This document shows positions 56,991 through 64,000 of a DNA stretch of 64,000 nt, piece after piece. The DNA is from Streptomyces sp. DH24 (GTDB lineage Bacteria > Actinomycetota > Actinomycetes > Streptomycetales > Streptomycetaceae). The notes beneath the pieces are model-generated. The model had not been told where the DNA came from. It saw only the letters and a list, made by a program, of their open reading frames with translations, and searched no databases. How positions within the stretch are numbered: the first letter of the stretch is position 1; the number at the start of each line of letters is the position of its first letter. The stretch is taken from positions 35,055 to 99,054 of the forward strand of contig NZ_JARVKW010000028.1 in the NCBI RefSeq assembly GCF_029813775.1. Direction: 5' to 3'. The translations under genes and the position numbers were made by a program.

Positions 56991-57163
56991 ACCGTCGCCC
57001 CCGGAAAGCCCGCGCGGACAGGCGCGCCGCACCGCAACGCCGTTGTCCCGGAATTCCCCCGGTCTTGGTACAAGCGTCGTTGTTCCCGCTCCGGCGCGGT
57101 CCGCGCCGTCGTACGCTCCGAGCGAGATCGCCCATCCATCCGACGTAAGGCGGCCCGAGAGAC

Positions 57164-57676
57164 ATGGTGAGCAGCGAGTACGAGGGCAGGATCGCCGCCC
57201 GGTTCGCCACCTTCGACCAGGACGGCAACGGCTACATCGACCGTGCGGACTTCAACGCGGCGGCCAAGGCGCTGCTCGCGGAGTTCGCGGTACCGGCGCG
57301 TTCCGACAGGGGCCAGGCGCTGTACATCGGCGCCGAGGCGTTCTGGCAGGGCATGGCCGGGATCGCCGACCGGGACGGCGACCAGCGCATCACCCGCGAG
57401 GAGTTCGTGACCGGCGCGGTCAAGCGGCTGCGCGACAACCCGGACCGGTTCGCCGAGATCGCCCGCCCCTTTCTGCACGCCGCCCTCGACGTCGCGGACG
57501 CCGACGGCGACGGCCGGGCGACCGTCGAGGCCACCGCGCGGGTGCTCGGCTGCCTCGGCGTGAGCGACGACGTCGCCGCGCGGGCCGCGGCCGCCCTCGA
57601 CACGGACGCCGACGGCAGGATCGGCGAGGCCGAGATCGTGTCGGCCTTCGCCCGCTACTTCACCGTCCCCGAATAG
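57164..57676 (+). CDS. four-EF-hand calcium-binding protein (calerythrin/CabB type)
   Basis: A 170-residue soluble protein with four EF-hand loops: DQDGNGYIDRADF (about 18), DRDGDQRITREEF (about 69), DADGDGRATVEAT (about 112) and DTDADGRIGEAEI (about 146). The first, second and fourth carry near-canonical ligands; the third ends in Thr rather than Glu, so it may bind poorly. This sarcoplasmic-calcium-binding-like arrangement is known from actinobacterial calerythrin. It should buffer or sense cytoplasmic Ca2+. The gene follows the STAS gene by 173 bp and could share its regulation. Confidence 0.93.
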   Translation: MVSSEYEGRIAARFATFDQDGNGYIDRADFNAAAKALLAEFAVPARSDRGQALYIGAEAFWQGMAGIADRDGDQRITREEFVTGAVKRLRDNPDRFAEIARPFLHAALDVADADGDGRATVEATARVLGCLGVSDDVAARAAAALDTDADGRIGEAEIVSAFARYFTVPE

Positions 57677-58277
57677 GCCGGGCCGGGACCAAGCGCCGTA
57701 CGGGCGACGGACGTTGCCGCCCCGTTCTGTGACACAGAGTGAGCGCTCCCGTACGCCTCGGTGTGCGCCGTCCCGCCGTCGGAGCGGCCTGGGCTGGGGT
57801 GTTGTCGCAACACACCGGCGAATGTCACGGATTGTGGCATCGGCAGGTCACGGAGCGTTGATACCGGGTTGTGTCCCGGGTGCGGCTCGTCACGGCCCGG
57901 AGTCGGCGGTCCGCTCCGGTACCTTGTGGTGGATGCGAGTGGTTCTGAGCGCGCGCCCGGCCGGAGTTGCCTGTGAGGCGGCCCGGGGCGCGGCGGTGCG
58001 CGGTGCCGTTCGCAGCAGGTCGGGAGGGTCCGGCGACGTCGCACGTTCGACTCGTGGCGACGGGCGTCGCACAGTATGCCGCACGGGTACTCCTTCGCGC
58101 TGGAATATGCCCGAAGCGCTTGTTGACGTGACTGTACGTCAACCATGCTGTCCCACAAGGGATTCACGTTCCGTGACTCTTGTCCCGGCCGTTGTTCTGG
58201 CCATGCAGAAAATGGCTACGATCGTGGCCCTCATGAGGCGCGAGCCTAAGTGTCCGCCGGTTCGGATGGTGTGAGCG
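57677..58277. other. 601-bp gap with a strong palindrome, no convincing gene
   Basis: Between the EF-hand and GHKL genes. A frame of 186 codons (57714-58274) is open but lacks a ribosome site and has no family resemblance. The region contains AT-richer promoter-like stretches (CATTGTGGCATC, TTGATACC) and the inverted repeat at 58122-58143. Confidence 0.5.
58122..58143. promoter_or_regulatory. 8-6-8 inverted repeat upstream of GHKL gene
   Basis: GTTGACGT (58122-58129) and ACGTCAAC (58136-58143) are perfect arms around GACTGT. TTGACG could double as a -35 hexamer. It lies 135 bp upstream of the GHKL gene and is a good operator candidate. Confidence 0.5.
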
Positions 58278-58772
58278 GTGCAGGTGCTTCAAGTGCAGCT
58301 GGAGGTCCGGCCCGACCCCGCCGAGGTGGCGCGAGCCCGGAAGTGGGCCCGCTCACGCCTCGCCGGGTCGGGGATAGAGGCCGATGAGCCGATCGCCGAG
58401 ACGCTGATCCTGCTCGTCTCCGAACTGGTCACCAACGCCGTGGTGCACACCGGCCGTCCGGCGGTGCTGCGGCTGTCCCTGCCGGGCACCGCGGTCGACG
58501 GCGCCACCGTCCGCCTGGAGGTCGCCGACCGCAGCGACCGCGCCCCGGTGCCCCGTTGCCCGGACGGCGACGCGACCGGCGGCCGGGGTCTCGCCCTCGT
58601 CGACGGGCTCGCCGACCGGGGGGGCTGGACCCGCGAGGGCGCCGGCCAGCGCATCTGGTGCGAACTCGACCGCTGCGAACGGCCCTCCGACGCCGCGGCC
58701 TGCACCGGTGGCGTCGTGGCGTACGGTGGCGGCGCCGCGGCGTACGGCGGCTTCGCCTACGAGGCGGTCTAG
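58278..58772 (+). CDS. RsbW-like ATP-binding protein (GHKL)
   Basis: A 164-residue HATPase_c_2 protein. The N box is LLVSELVTNAVVH (about 45-57) and the G box is DATGGRGLALVDGLADRGGW (about 100-119). The C-terminus is a Gly/Ala/Tyr-rich tail (AYGGGAAAYGGFAYEAV) not seen in the core family. GTG was chosen as start. Its nearness to a STAS antagonist and an ECF sigma/anti-sigma pair suggests a partner-switching module. Confidence 0.9.
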   Translation: MQVLQVQLEVRPDPAEVARARKWARSRLAGSGIEADEPIAETLILLVSELVTNAVVHTGRPAVLRLSLPGTAVDGATVRLEVADRSDRAPVPRCPDGDATGGRGLALVDGLADRGGWTREGAGQRIWCELDRCERPSDAAACTGGVVAYGGGAAAYGGFAYEAV

Positions 58773-58965
58773 GCCGCGGACACCGCCCGGGGCAGGGGCG
58801 CACGTCGGACGCGGGGCGTGTCCGGACCGTCAAGTGGTGCGCCGGGGTTGTGCATCTGTGCGCGTCCGCCGCAAAGGGTGCGTAAGTAACAAATTGCCGG
58901 ACAGGTGTTGACGCCTCATGTCCGTTTGATCACGCTTGTGGCAGCGACTTGCCGTGAGGGGACGA

Positions 58966-58992
58966 CGAGGGCCTTGGTGACGGAGGCCCTCG
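58966..58992. terminator. 9-bp-stem hairpin
   Basis: CGAGGGCCT (58966-58974) and AGGCCCTCG (58984-58992) form a perfect stem with a 9-nt loop between convergent genes. It can terminate either transcript. Confidence 0.5.
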
Positions 58993-59158
58993 ACGAGCGC
59001 GGGTCGTGACACGGCGTCGGTTTCCTCGGGGCCACGGGAGGCCGGGCGGGGGACGCCGGAGTCGGGTGGCGGCGGGCGAAGCCGTGCTCGGGGCGAGGCA
59101 AGCGCCACGCCGCCAGCCGACCGAACCGCGGGATGCGGCCGCGGCTCACCGCGACTCT

Positions 59159-59179
59159 TTGTCCACAGGCTGTGGACAA
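59159..59179. promoter_or_regulatory. inverted pair of consensus DnaA boxes
   Basis: TTGTCCACA (59159-59167), the preferred Streptomyces DnaA box, and its exact complement TGTGGACAA (59171-59179) are separated by only 3 nt. They lie 23 bp beyond the GlxA-type gene stop and far from any dnaA or oriC gene. The pair also forms a hairpin, followed on the plus strand by CTTTTC, so a terminator role is an alternative. Confidence 0.6.
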
Positions 59180-59202
59180 CTTTTCATCGGCCCGCGCCGC
59201 GA

Positions 59203-60210
59203 CTACGCCCCGCTCCCCACCCGGAACGTCCTGCGGTACGCGGTGGGCGTGACCCCCAGCGCCGCCTGCAGGTGCTGCCGCATCGACTGGGCCGTGCCGA
59301 AGCCCGCCTCGCGGGCCACCTGGTCCACCGACAGGTCGGTGGACTCCAGCAGCTGACGGGCCCGCTCCACCCGCTGCCGCGCGAGCCACTGCCCGGGACT
59401 CACCCCGGCCTCCTCGCGGAACCGGCGCGTGAACGTGCGGACGGACATGCTCTCCCGGGCGGCCAGGTCCCGCAGCTGGATCGGCTCGTGCAGCCGCTGC
59501 AGCGCCCAGGCCCGCGCCCCGGTCGTCGTCGCCTGCTGCGGATCGGGCACCGGCCGCTCGATGTACTGCGCCTGCCCGCCGTCCCGGTGCGGCGGTACGA
59601 CGGTGCGGCGGGCGATCTCGTTGGCGACCGCCGTGCCGTGGTCGCGGCGCACCATGTGCAGGCACAGGTCGATGCCGGCGGCCACCCCGGCCGAGGTCAG
59701 GACGTCGCCGTCGTCGATGAACAGCACCTCCGGGTCGACCTTGACGCGCGGGAACAGCCGCTGGAGGCGCTCCGCGTCCGCCCAGTGCGTGGTCGCCGGG
59801 CGGCCGTCCAGGTGGCCGGCGGCGGCCAGGACGTACACACCGGTGCAGATGGAGGCGAGGCGGGTGCCCGGCCGGACGCGGGCCAGCGCGGCGGCCAGGT
59901 CGTCGGTCAGCACGCCCTCCTCGTACACCGGGCCGAGTTCGTACGACGCCGGCACGATCACCGTGTCGGCGGTGGCCAGCGCCTCCGGGCCGTGCGCCAC
60001 GTGGATCGAGAAGTCGGCGTCCGTCTCGACCGGGCCCGGCGGCCGGACCGAGCAGGTGACGACCTCGTACAGCGGCCGGCGGCGGGCGTCCTTCGGCCGG
60101 CCGAAGATGCGGTGCGGGATGCCCAGCTCGAAGGGGAGCAGCCCGTCGAGGGCGAGGACGACGACGCGGTGCGGCCGGAAGGGCCGCTCGGGTGTGCTGT
60201 CCAGGGCCAT
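59203..60210 (-). CDS. GlxA family transcriptional regulator (DJ-1/PfpI plus AraC HTH)
   Basis: A 335-residue regulator. The N-terminal DJ-1/PfpI-like domain (about 13-190) has VVVLALDGLLPFELGIPHRIFG, and RLASICTGVYVLAAAGHLDGRPATTHWADAERL with Cys about 121 at the nucleophile-elbow position. The AraC-type domain (about 225-325) has two helix-turn-helix units: IQLRDLAARESMSVRTFTRRFREEAGVSP and LSVDQVAREAGFGTAQSMRQHLQAALGVTPTAYRR. It is divergent from an MFS gene (71-bp gap), which it may control. Confidence 0.94.
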   Translation of the reverse strand: MALDSTPERPFRPHRVVVLALDGLLPFELGIPHRIFGRPKDARRRPLYEVVTCSVRPPGPVETDADFSIHVAHGPEALATADTVIVPASYELGPVYEEGVLTDDLAAALARVRPGTRLASICTGVYVLAAAGHLDGRPATTHWADAERLQRLFPRVKVDPEVLFIDDGDVLTSAGVAAGIDLCLHMVRRDHGTAVANEIARRTVVPPHRDGGQAQYIERPVPDPQQATTTGARAWALQRLHEPIQLRDLAARESMSVRTFTRRFREEAGVSPGQWLARQRVERARQLLESTDLSVDQVAREAGFGTAQSMRQHLQAALGVTPTAYRRTFRVGSGA

Positions 60211-60281
60211 GGCCCGATCCTAGCGAATGCTGTCCTTCGGGCCACTCGATCGTGCGGTCCCCGCACCACACGCTCTATGGC

Positions 60282-61586
60282 GTGACCCAGACAACCGCTG
60301 CCGCCACAGCCGCCGAGGGCGCCGGGCCCCGCAGGCGTTCCCGTGTCCACCGCGCCTGGTTCGTCGCCGCCGTCGCCTTCGTGACGATCATCGGCGCCGC
60401 CGCCTTCCGTTCCGTGCCCGGGCTGATGATCGACCCGCTGCACCAGGAGTTCGGCTGGTCACGCGGCACGATCGGCGCGGCGGTCTCCATCAACCTCGCC
60501 CTCTACGGCCTGACCGCGCCCTTCGCGGCGGCGCTGATGGACCGGTTCGGCATCCGGCGCGTGGTCGCCGTCGCCCTCACCGTGATCGCCCTCGGCTCGG
60601 GCCTGACGGTGTGGATGACCGCGGCCTGGCAGCTCCTGCTGTGCTGGGGCCTGCTGGTCGGCCTCGGCTCCGGCTCGATGGCGCTGGCCTTCGCGGCCAC
60701 GGTCACCAACCGCTGGTTCACCGAACGGCGCGGCCTGGTCACCGGGATCCTCACCGCCGCCTCCGCGTCCGGACAGCTGATCTTCCTGCCCCTGCTGTCC
60801 TGGATCGTCGACCGGCACGAATGGCGCCCGGCCGCCGTCACGGTCGCGCTCGCCGCCCTCGCGGTCGTCCCGTTCGTCTGGCTGCTGATGCGCGACCACC
60901 CGGCCGACGTGGGCCTGAAGCCGTACGGCGCCAAGGAGTTCGTGCCCAAGCCCGCGCCCGTGCCCGGCGCCGCCCGCCGCGCCGTCACCGTGCTGTTCTC
61001 CGCCGTGCGCACCGGGCCGTTCTGGCTGCTGGCCGGGACCTTCGCGATCTGCGGCGCGTCCACCAACGGCCTGATCCAGACCCACTTCGTGCCCGCCGCC
61101 CACGACCACGGCATGCCCATCACGGCCGCAGCCTCCCTGCTCGCCGTGATCGGGGTGTTCGACGTGGTCGGCACCATCGCCTCCGGCTGGCTCACCGACC
61201 GCTTCGAACCCCGCCGCCTGCTCGCCGCCTACTACGCGCTGCGCGGCATCTCCCTGCTCTTCCTGCCGATGCTGCTGGCGCCGAGCGTCCACCCGCCGAT
61301 GATCTTCTTCATCGTCTTCTACGGCCTCGACTGGGTCGCCACCGTCCCGCCCACCCTGGCGCTGTGCCGGGAGCAGTACGGCGAGGACAGCGCGATCGTG
61401 TTCGGCTGGGTCCTCGCCTCCCACCAGGTCGGCGCCGCCCTCGTCGCCTTCCTGGGCGGCGTCGCCCGCGACACCTTCGGCTCCTACGACGTCGTCTGGT
61501 ACGCGTCCGGCGCCCTGTGCGCGGCGGCGACCCTGATGGCCCTGGTGATCCGGCGCCGCCCGACGCCGGTGCCGTCCCTCACCTGA
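60282..61586 (+). CDS. MFS transporter
   Basis: A 434-residue protein with about 12 membrane helices. The opening RAWFVAAVAFVTIIGAAAFRSVPGLMIDPLHQEFGWSRGTIGAAVSINLALYGLTAPFAAALMDRFGIRRV fits the oxalate/formate-antiporter or monocarboxylate-type MFS group; the loop LMDRFGIRRVV is motif A. GTG 60282 was chosen because earlier codons are not supported. Divergent transcription from the GlxA-type regulator suggests that gene controls it. Substrate is unknown; small organic acids are plausible. Confidence 0.92.
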   Translation: MTQTTAAATAAEGAGPRRRSRVHRAWFVAAVAFVTIIGAAAFRSVPGLMIDPLHQEFGWSRGTIGAAVSINLALYGLTAPFAAALMDRFGIRRVVAVALTVIALGSGLTVWMTAAWQLLLCWGLLVGLGSGSMALAFAATVTNRWFTERRGLVTGILTAASASGQLIFLPLLSWIVDRHEWRPAAVTVALAALAVVPFVWLLMRDHPADVGLKPYGAKEFVPKPAPVPGAARRAVTVLFSAVRTGPFWLLAGTFAICGASTNGLIQTHFVPAAHDHGMPITAAASLLAVIGVFDVVGTIASGWLTDRFEPRRLLAAYYALRGISLLFLPMLLAPSVHPPMIFFIVFYGLDWVATVPPTLALCREQYGEDSAIVFGWVLASHQVGAALVAFLGGVARDTFGSYDVVWYASGALCAAATLMALVIRRRPTPVPSLT

Positions 61587-61603
61587 CCGCGACGGGGCGC
61601 CGG

Positions 61604-62812
61604 TCAGCCCGGCAGGCGTGACACGGCCCCGCCGCCCTTCTTCGCGACGGCACCGGCGATCCGCACCGCGTCCCTGGCCAGCTCACGGAGCATGCCGCTG
61701 ATGGGGTTGGTGTACCCGGTGAAGTACAGACCGGGCGCCCCGTCCGGGGTGCGCGCGCCCCGGACGACCGGTCTTCCCCGGTCGTCCAGTACGCCGAGAT
61801 GGCCGACGAGGCTCTCCAGGCCACGGGCGTACCCGGTCGCCGCGATCAGCGCGTCCGGCTCGACGCGGCTGCCGTCGGCGAGGACCACCCCGCCGTCCTC
61901 GAAACGCTCGACGGACGCCACGATCTCGACCTTGCCGGTGCGCACCGCGTCGACGAAGCCGACGTCCTGCACCGGGATCGCGCCCTCGCGGACGCGGGAG
62001 TACAGACCGGTGTCGGGCCGGGGCAGGCCCCGCTCCGCCAGGTCGGGCACGCTCAGCCGGGCCATCGGCCGGGCCAGCCGGTCGACGAGGGCTGCCGGCA
62101 GACGGCGCACCAGCACGCCCGTGTACTGCGCGGCCCAGCCCGCCGTCGACCGGCGCACGATGTGCGGCACGGTACGGATCGCCACCCGCACCCGGGCGGC
62201 GCCGCCCTCCGCGAGGTCCACGGCTATCTCGGTGCCGGTGTTGCCGGCGCCGACGACGAGCACGTCCCGCCCGGCGTACGGCCCGGCGTTGCGGTACTCG
62301 CGGGCGTGCAGGAACTCGCCGGTGAAGGTCTCGCGGCCCGGCCAGGCGGGGACGTACGGCGTGTGATTGTGGCCGGTCGCGACGACCACCGCCGCGCCGG
62401 TCAGCTCCCGGCCGCCGGTGGCGCGCAGCAGCCAGCCGGTGCCGTCGGGGGTGCGCTCGACGCGGGACACCTCCACACCGGTGACGATCTCCAGCCGGTG
62501 GTGCTCGGCGTACTTCTCCAGGTAGCGCACCACGTCGTCCCGGGACACCCAGCGCCCGAACCGGCGCGGGATCGGCAGTCCGGGCAGGCTCGACAGCCGG
62601 CGGGTGGTGTGCAGGCGCAGCCGGTCGTAGTGGCCCCGCCAGGACGCCCCGACCCGGTCCGACTTCTCCAGGACGACGGCGCGTATGCCCCGGGCGCGCA
62701 GGGCGTACGCGACGGCCAGCCCGCCGGGGCCGCCGCCGACGACGTAGACGGGACGCGCGGGGTCCGCCGGGGTCGGCACCGCGGGGTTCGGGGATGCTGT
62801 GGAGTCGGCCAT
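61604..62812 (-). CDS. flavin-containing monooxygenase-like NAD(P)/FAD oxidoreductase
   Basis: A 402-residue enzyme. It has the FAD fingerprint VYVVGGGPGGLAVAYALRARG (about 23-43), a second dinucleotide site VLVVGAGNTGTEIAVDLAEGG (about 186-206) and ATGYARG near the C-terminus. Between them, WRGHYDRLRLHTTRRLSSLPGLPIP is typical of the CzcO/YUCCA-like flavoproteins. The FMO fingerprint is imperfect. It probably hydroxylates or oxidises a small metabolite. It is convergent with the MFS gene and divergent from the GNAT remnant. Confidence 0.92.
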   Translation of the reverse strand: MADSTASPNPAVPTPADPARPVYVVGGGPGGLAVAYALRARGIRAVVLEKSDRVGASWRGHYDRLRLHTTRRLSSLPGLPIPRRFGRWVSRDDVVRYLEKYAEHHRLEIVTGVEVSRVERTPDGTGWLLRATGGRELTGAAVVVATGHNHTPYVPAWPGRETFTGEFLHAREYRNAGPYAGRDVLVVGAGNTGTEIAVDLAEGGAARVRVAIRTVPHIVRRSTAGWAAQYTGVLVRRLPAALVDRLARPMARLSVPDLAERGLPRPDTGLYSRVREGAIPVQDVGFVDAVRTGKVEIVASVERFEDGGVVLADGSRVEPDALIAATGYARGLESLVGHLGVLDDRGRPVVRGARTPDGAPGLYFTGYTNPISGMLRELARDAVRIAGAVAKKGGGAVSRLPG

Positions 62813-62972
62813 GGGCGGGAGTATCCACCACGGACCGGAACGCTTGTACGAGGGCCTGGTGCCTGAGCCCCGCGAAACCCCGCCGGGCGGCTGCTGCCCA
62901 GGGGAGGCGGGTGGCCGAAGCCCTCGGGTCTTGCTGGCCCCGTGCGGGGCGCGCGCGTTGTTGAATGGACCG

Positions 62973-63567
62973 ATGGCCTCCCTTCACGACCCGTACCTGA
63001 CCTCCCTCGTGTCCGAGGTACGCGGCCACGATCTGCGGCTGTGCCCCTGGGACGCCGACTCCGACACCGACGTGGAGACGTGGCTGCGGGGCCAGCTCGA
63101 CCCCGAGTTCCGGCGCTGGAACACGCCCGTCAGCCCCGTGACCGACGCCGAGAGCGCGCGGGAGTCGCTGCGGATGCGGGCCCGGGAGGCGGACGAGGGA
63201 CGGTGCGCGGCGTTCCGCATCACCGCCGCGGACAGCGGCACGACGCTCGGGCACATCGGTGTGAACGCCGTCAACCATGCGCTCAAGGTGGCCCGGTTCG
63301 GTTACTGGGTGCTTCCCGAGGCGCGCGGCCGGGGTGTCGCGACGCGGGCGCTGCGGGTCGCGGCCGACTGGGCGTTCAGTGAACTCCGGCTGCACCGGCT
63401 TGAGTTGGACTCACGCCGTGGGGCACGAGGTGTCCTGCCGGGTCGCCGAGCGGTGCGGGTTCCGGTACGAGGGGACGCTGCGGGGGGCGGTGTTCGCAGC
63501 GGGCCGGCACGACGCGTTCCGCGATGCGCATCTGCACGCCCGACTGTCCACGGACCCGGCTCCGTAG
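62973..63567 (+). pseudogene. GNAT N-acetyltransferase gene with a one-base frameshift
   Basis: The frame from ATG 62973 encodes a GNAT domain: LRLCPWDADSDTDVETWL, then GHIGVNAVNHALKVARFGYWVLPEARGRGVATRALRVAADWAFSELRLHRLEL with the acetyl-CoA loop RGRGVATRA. At about 63411 an extra T (in GGACTCACGCC) shifts the frame; the +1 frame then continues HAVGHEVSCRVAERCGFRYEGTLRGAVF to a stop at 63567, a normal GNAT C-terminus. Removing that T restores about 197 codons. It is a recent mutation or a sequence error. Confidence 0.85.
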
Positions 63568-63651
63568 GGGGCGACGGGGGTGGCGAGCGACCGGGGGTGC
63601 GGTGGCTGCGGCGTTGCCCCGTTGCGGACGTCGGGGTGAGCGACGTTGCTT

Positions 63652-63735
63652 GGTTGCCCGGCGTTGCGCTGACCGCACGGGGTTCGCGCGGCCCGGCGCC
63701 ATCGGGTTGCCGCCCGCGCCCACCCGTGCCGCCCC
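63652..63735. repeat. 84-bp direct repeat, copy 1
   Basis: Starts GGTTGCCCGGCGTTGCGCTG and ends ACCCGTGCCGCCCC. It is identical to copy 2 at 63795-63878; imperfect similarity continues for about 40 bp more, making a unit near 143 bp. Confidence 0.9.
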
Positions 63736-63794
63736 GGGCGGCACGCATGCCCGCGGCGTGCGACGTGCCGCCGCTCGGCTGTCCGGTGTTGTCC

Positions 63795-63878
63795 GGTTGC
63801 CCGGCGTTGCGCTGACCGCACGGGGTTCGCGCGGCCCGGCGCCATCGGGTTGCCGCCCGCGCCCACCCGTGCCGCCCC
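63795..63878. repeat. 84-bp direct repeat, copy 2
   Basis: Identical to 63652-63735 over the full 84 bp, offset 143 bp. After it AGCGGCACGACTGCCCGCGG diverges slightly from the GGGCGGCACGCATGCCCGCGG that follows copy 1. Confidence 0.9.
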
Positions 63879-64000
63879 AGCGGCACGACTGCCCGCGGCT
63901 TGCGGCGTGCCGCCGCCGCAGCCGCCCGCGCGGGATGGGCGGGACGGGATGGGCCACCGGGCCGCAGTCGCGTACGGCGGGAAGGGGACGTGTCGGGGGG

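Larger units (their letters stand above)
58773..59202. other. 430-bp gap with hairpin and DnaA boxes
   Basis: The convergent region between the GHKL gene and the GlxA-type regulator. It contains AT-richer GTAAGTAACAAATTGCCGG and a TTGACG at about 58905, a 9-bp hairpin (58966-58992) and two DnaA boxes (59159-59179). Open frames in it lack support. Confidence 0.6.
63568..64000. other. 433-bp non-coding end with repeats
   Basis: Downstream of the GNAT remnant the sequence is repeat-rich and without credible genes; long frames on the minus strand arise from its GC bias. The two 84-bp repeat copies are listed separately. The hairpin GTGCCGCCC-C-GGGCGGCAC sits at 63725-63743. Confidence 0.7.

Noticed and set aside
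57714..58274. 186-codon frame before the GHKL gene
   Set aside because: No ribosome site, composition like background, and it runs through a palindromic regulatory region.
63376..63957. 193-codon minus-strand frame over the 84-bp repeats
   Set aside because: The apparent protein repeats merely mirror the DNA repeat and no start signal is present.
1..64000. tRNA, rRNA, CRISPR arrays, transposases, riboswitches
   Set aside because: None was recognised; no cloverleaf sequences, spacer-regular repeats or transposase motifs were seen by eye, although a covariance-model search was not possible.

Overview
The window is a 64 kb piece of a very GC-rich actinobacterial chromosome, almost certainly Streptomyces. 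Pointers are the strong third-position GC, frequent GTG and TTG starts, 4-nt GTGA/ATGA gene overlaps, WhiJ-like XRE plus DUF397 pairs, RsbW-like ATPases, a DmdR-type iron regulator and several Streptomyces-style conserved hypotheticals. No rRNA, tRNA, CRISPR, phage or intact insertion sequence was seen. Most of it reads as core chromosome with a few accessory patches.

Layout. 1-9.6 kb: secreted protein, CtpE-like P-type ATPase, DUF2530 protein, NCS2 purine permease, ribbon-helix-helix protein, MarR/MFS pair, RNA 2',3'-cyclic phosphodiesterase, a 29-residue membrane peptide and an aldo/keto reductase. 9.7-17.2 kb: large membrane protein, SGNH hydrolase, secreted propeller-like protein, and a TetR gene divergent from a drug-type ABC pair. 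17.2-21.0 kb: a regulatory island with two XRE/DUF5753 regulators, two DUF397 proteins and an anti-sigma-like ATPase. 21.0-23.6 kb: DUF1707 protein, cutA, remains of a probable toxin-antitoxin pair, serC. 23.7-27.9 kb: FAD/Fe-S oxidoreductase and EamA exporter.

28.0-36.6 kb: a seven-gene operon resembling the Pseudomonas acyclic-terpene (atu) and leucine (liu) pathways: a TIGR03084 protein, AtuA, carboxyltransferase, biotin carboxylase/BCCP, acyl-CoA dehydrogenase, enoyl-CoA hydratase and a TetR repressor. It starts behind a strong terminator and a perfect 12-bp palindrome. The genes fit dehydrogenation, biotin-dependent carboxylation and hydration of a branched acyl-CoA.

36.7-44.2 kb: pdxH, short-type citrate synthase, a candidate tiny transcription unit, a PAS-PAS-GAF protein, a SIS protein, a DmdR/IdeR-type iron regulator, and an alpha/beta hydrolase whose nucleophile serine is alanine. 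44.2-54.1 kb: ABC exporter, Prim-Pol-like protein, TPR-type regulator, a proline-rich membrane protein with repeated ATQ motifs, an orphan amino-acid-binding lipoprotein, a conserved hypothetical and purU. 54.2-58.8 kb: anti-sigma/ECF sigma pair, STAS antagonist, four-EF-hand protein, second anti-sigma-type ATPase. 58.8-64 kb: a tight inverted pair of consensus DnaA boxes, GlxA-type regulator, MFS transporter, flavin monooxygenase-like enzyme, a frameshifted GNAT gene and an 84-bp direct repeat.

The least ordinary items are the atu-like operon with its shortened biotin carboxylase, the tiny transcription unit beside the citrate synthase gene, the paired DnaA boxes, the doubled WhiJ-type locus, the toxin remnant and three genes whose stop-codon region is duplicated just downstream.
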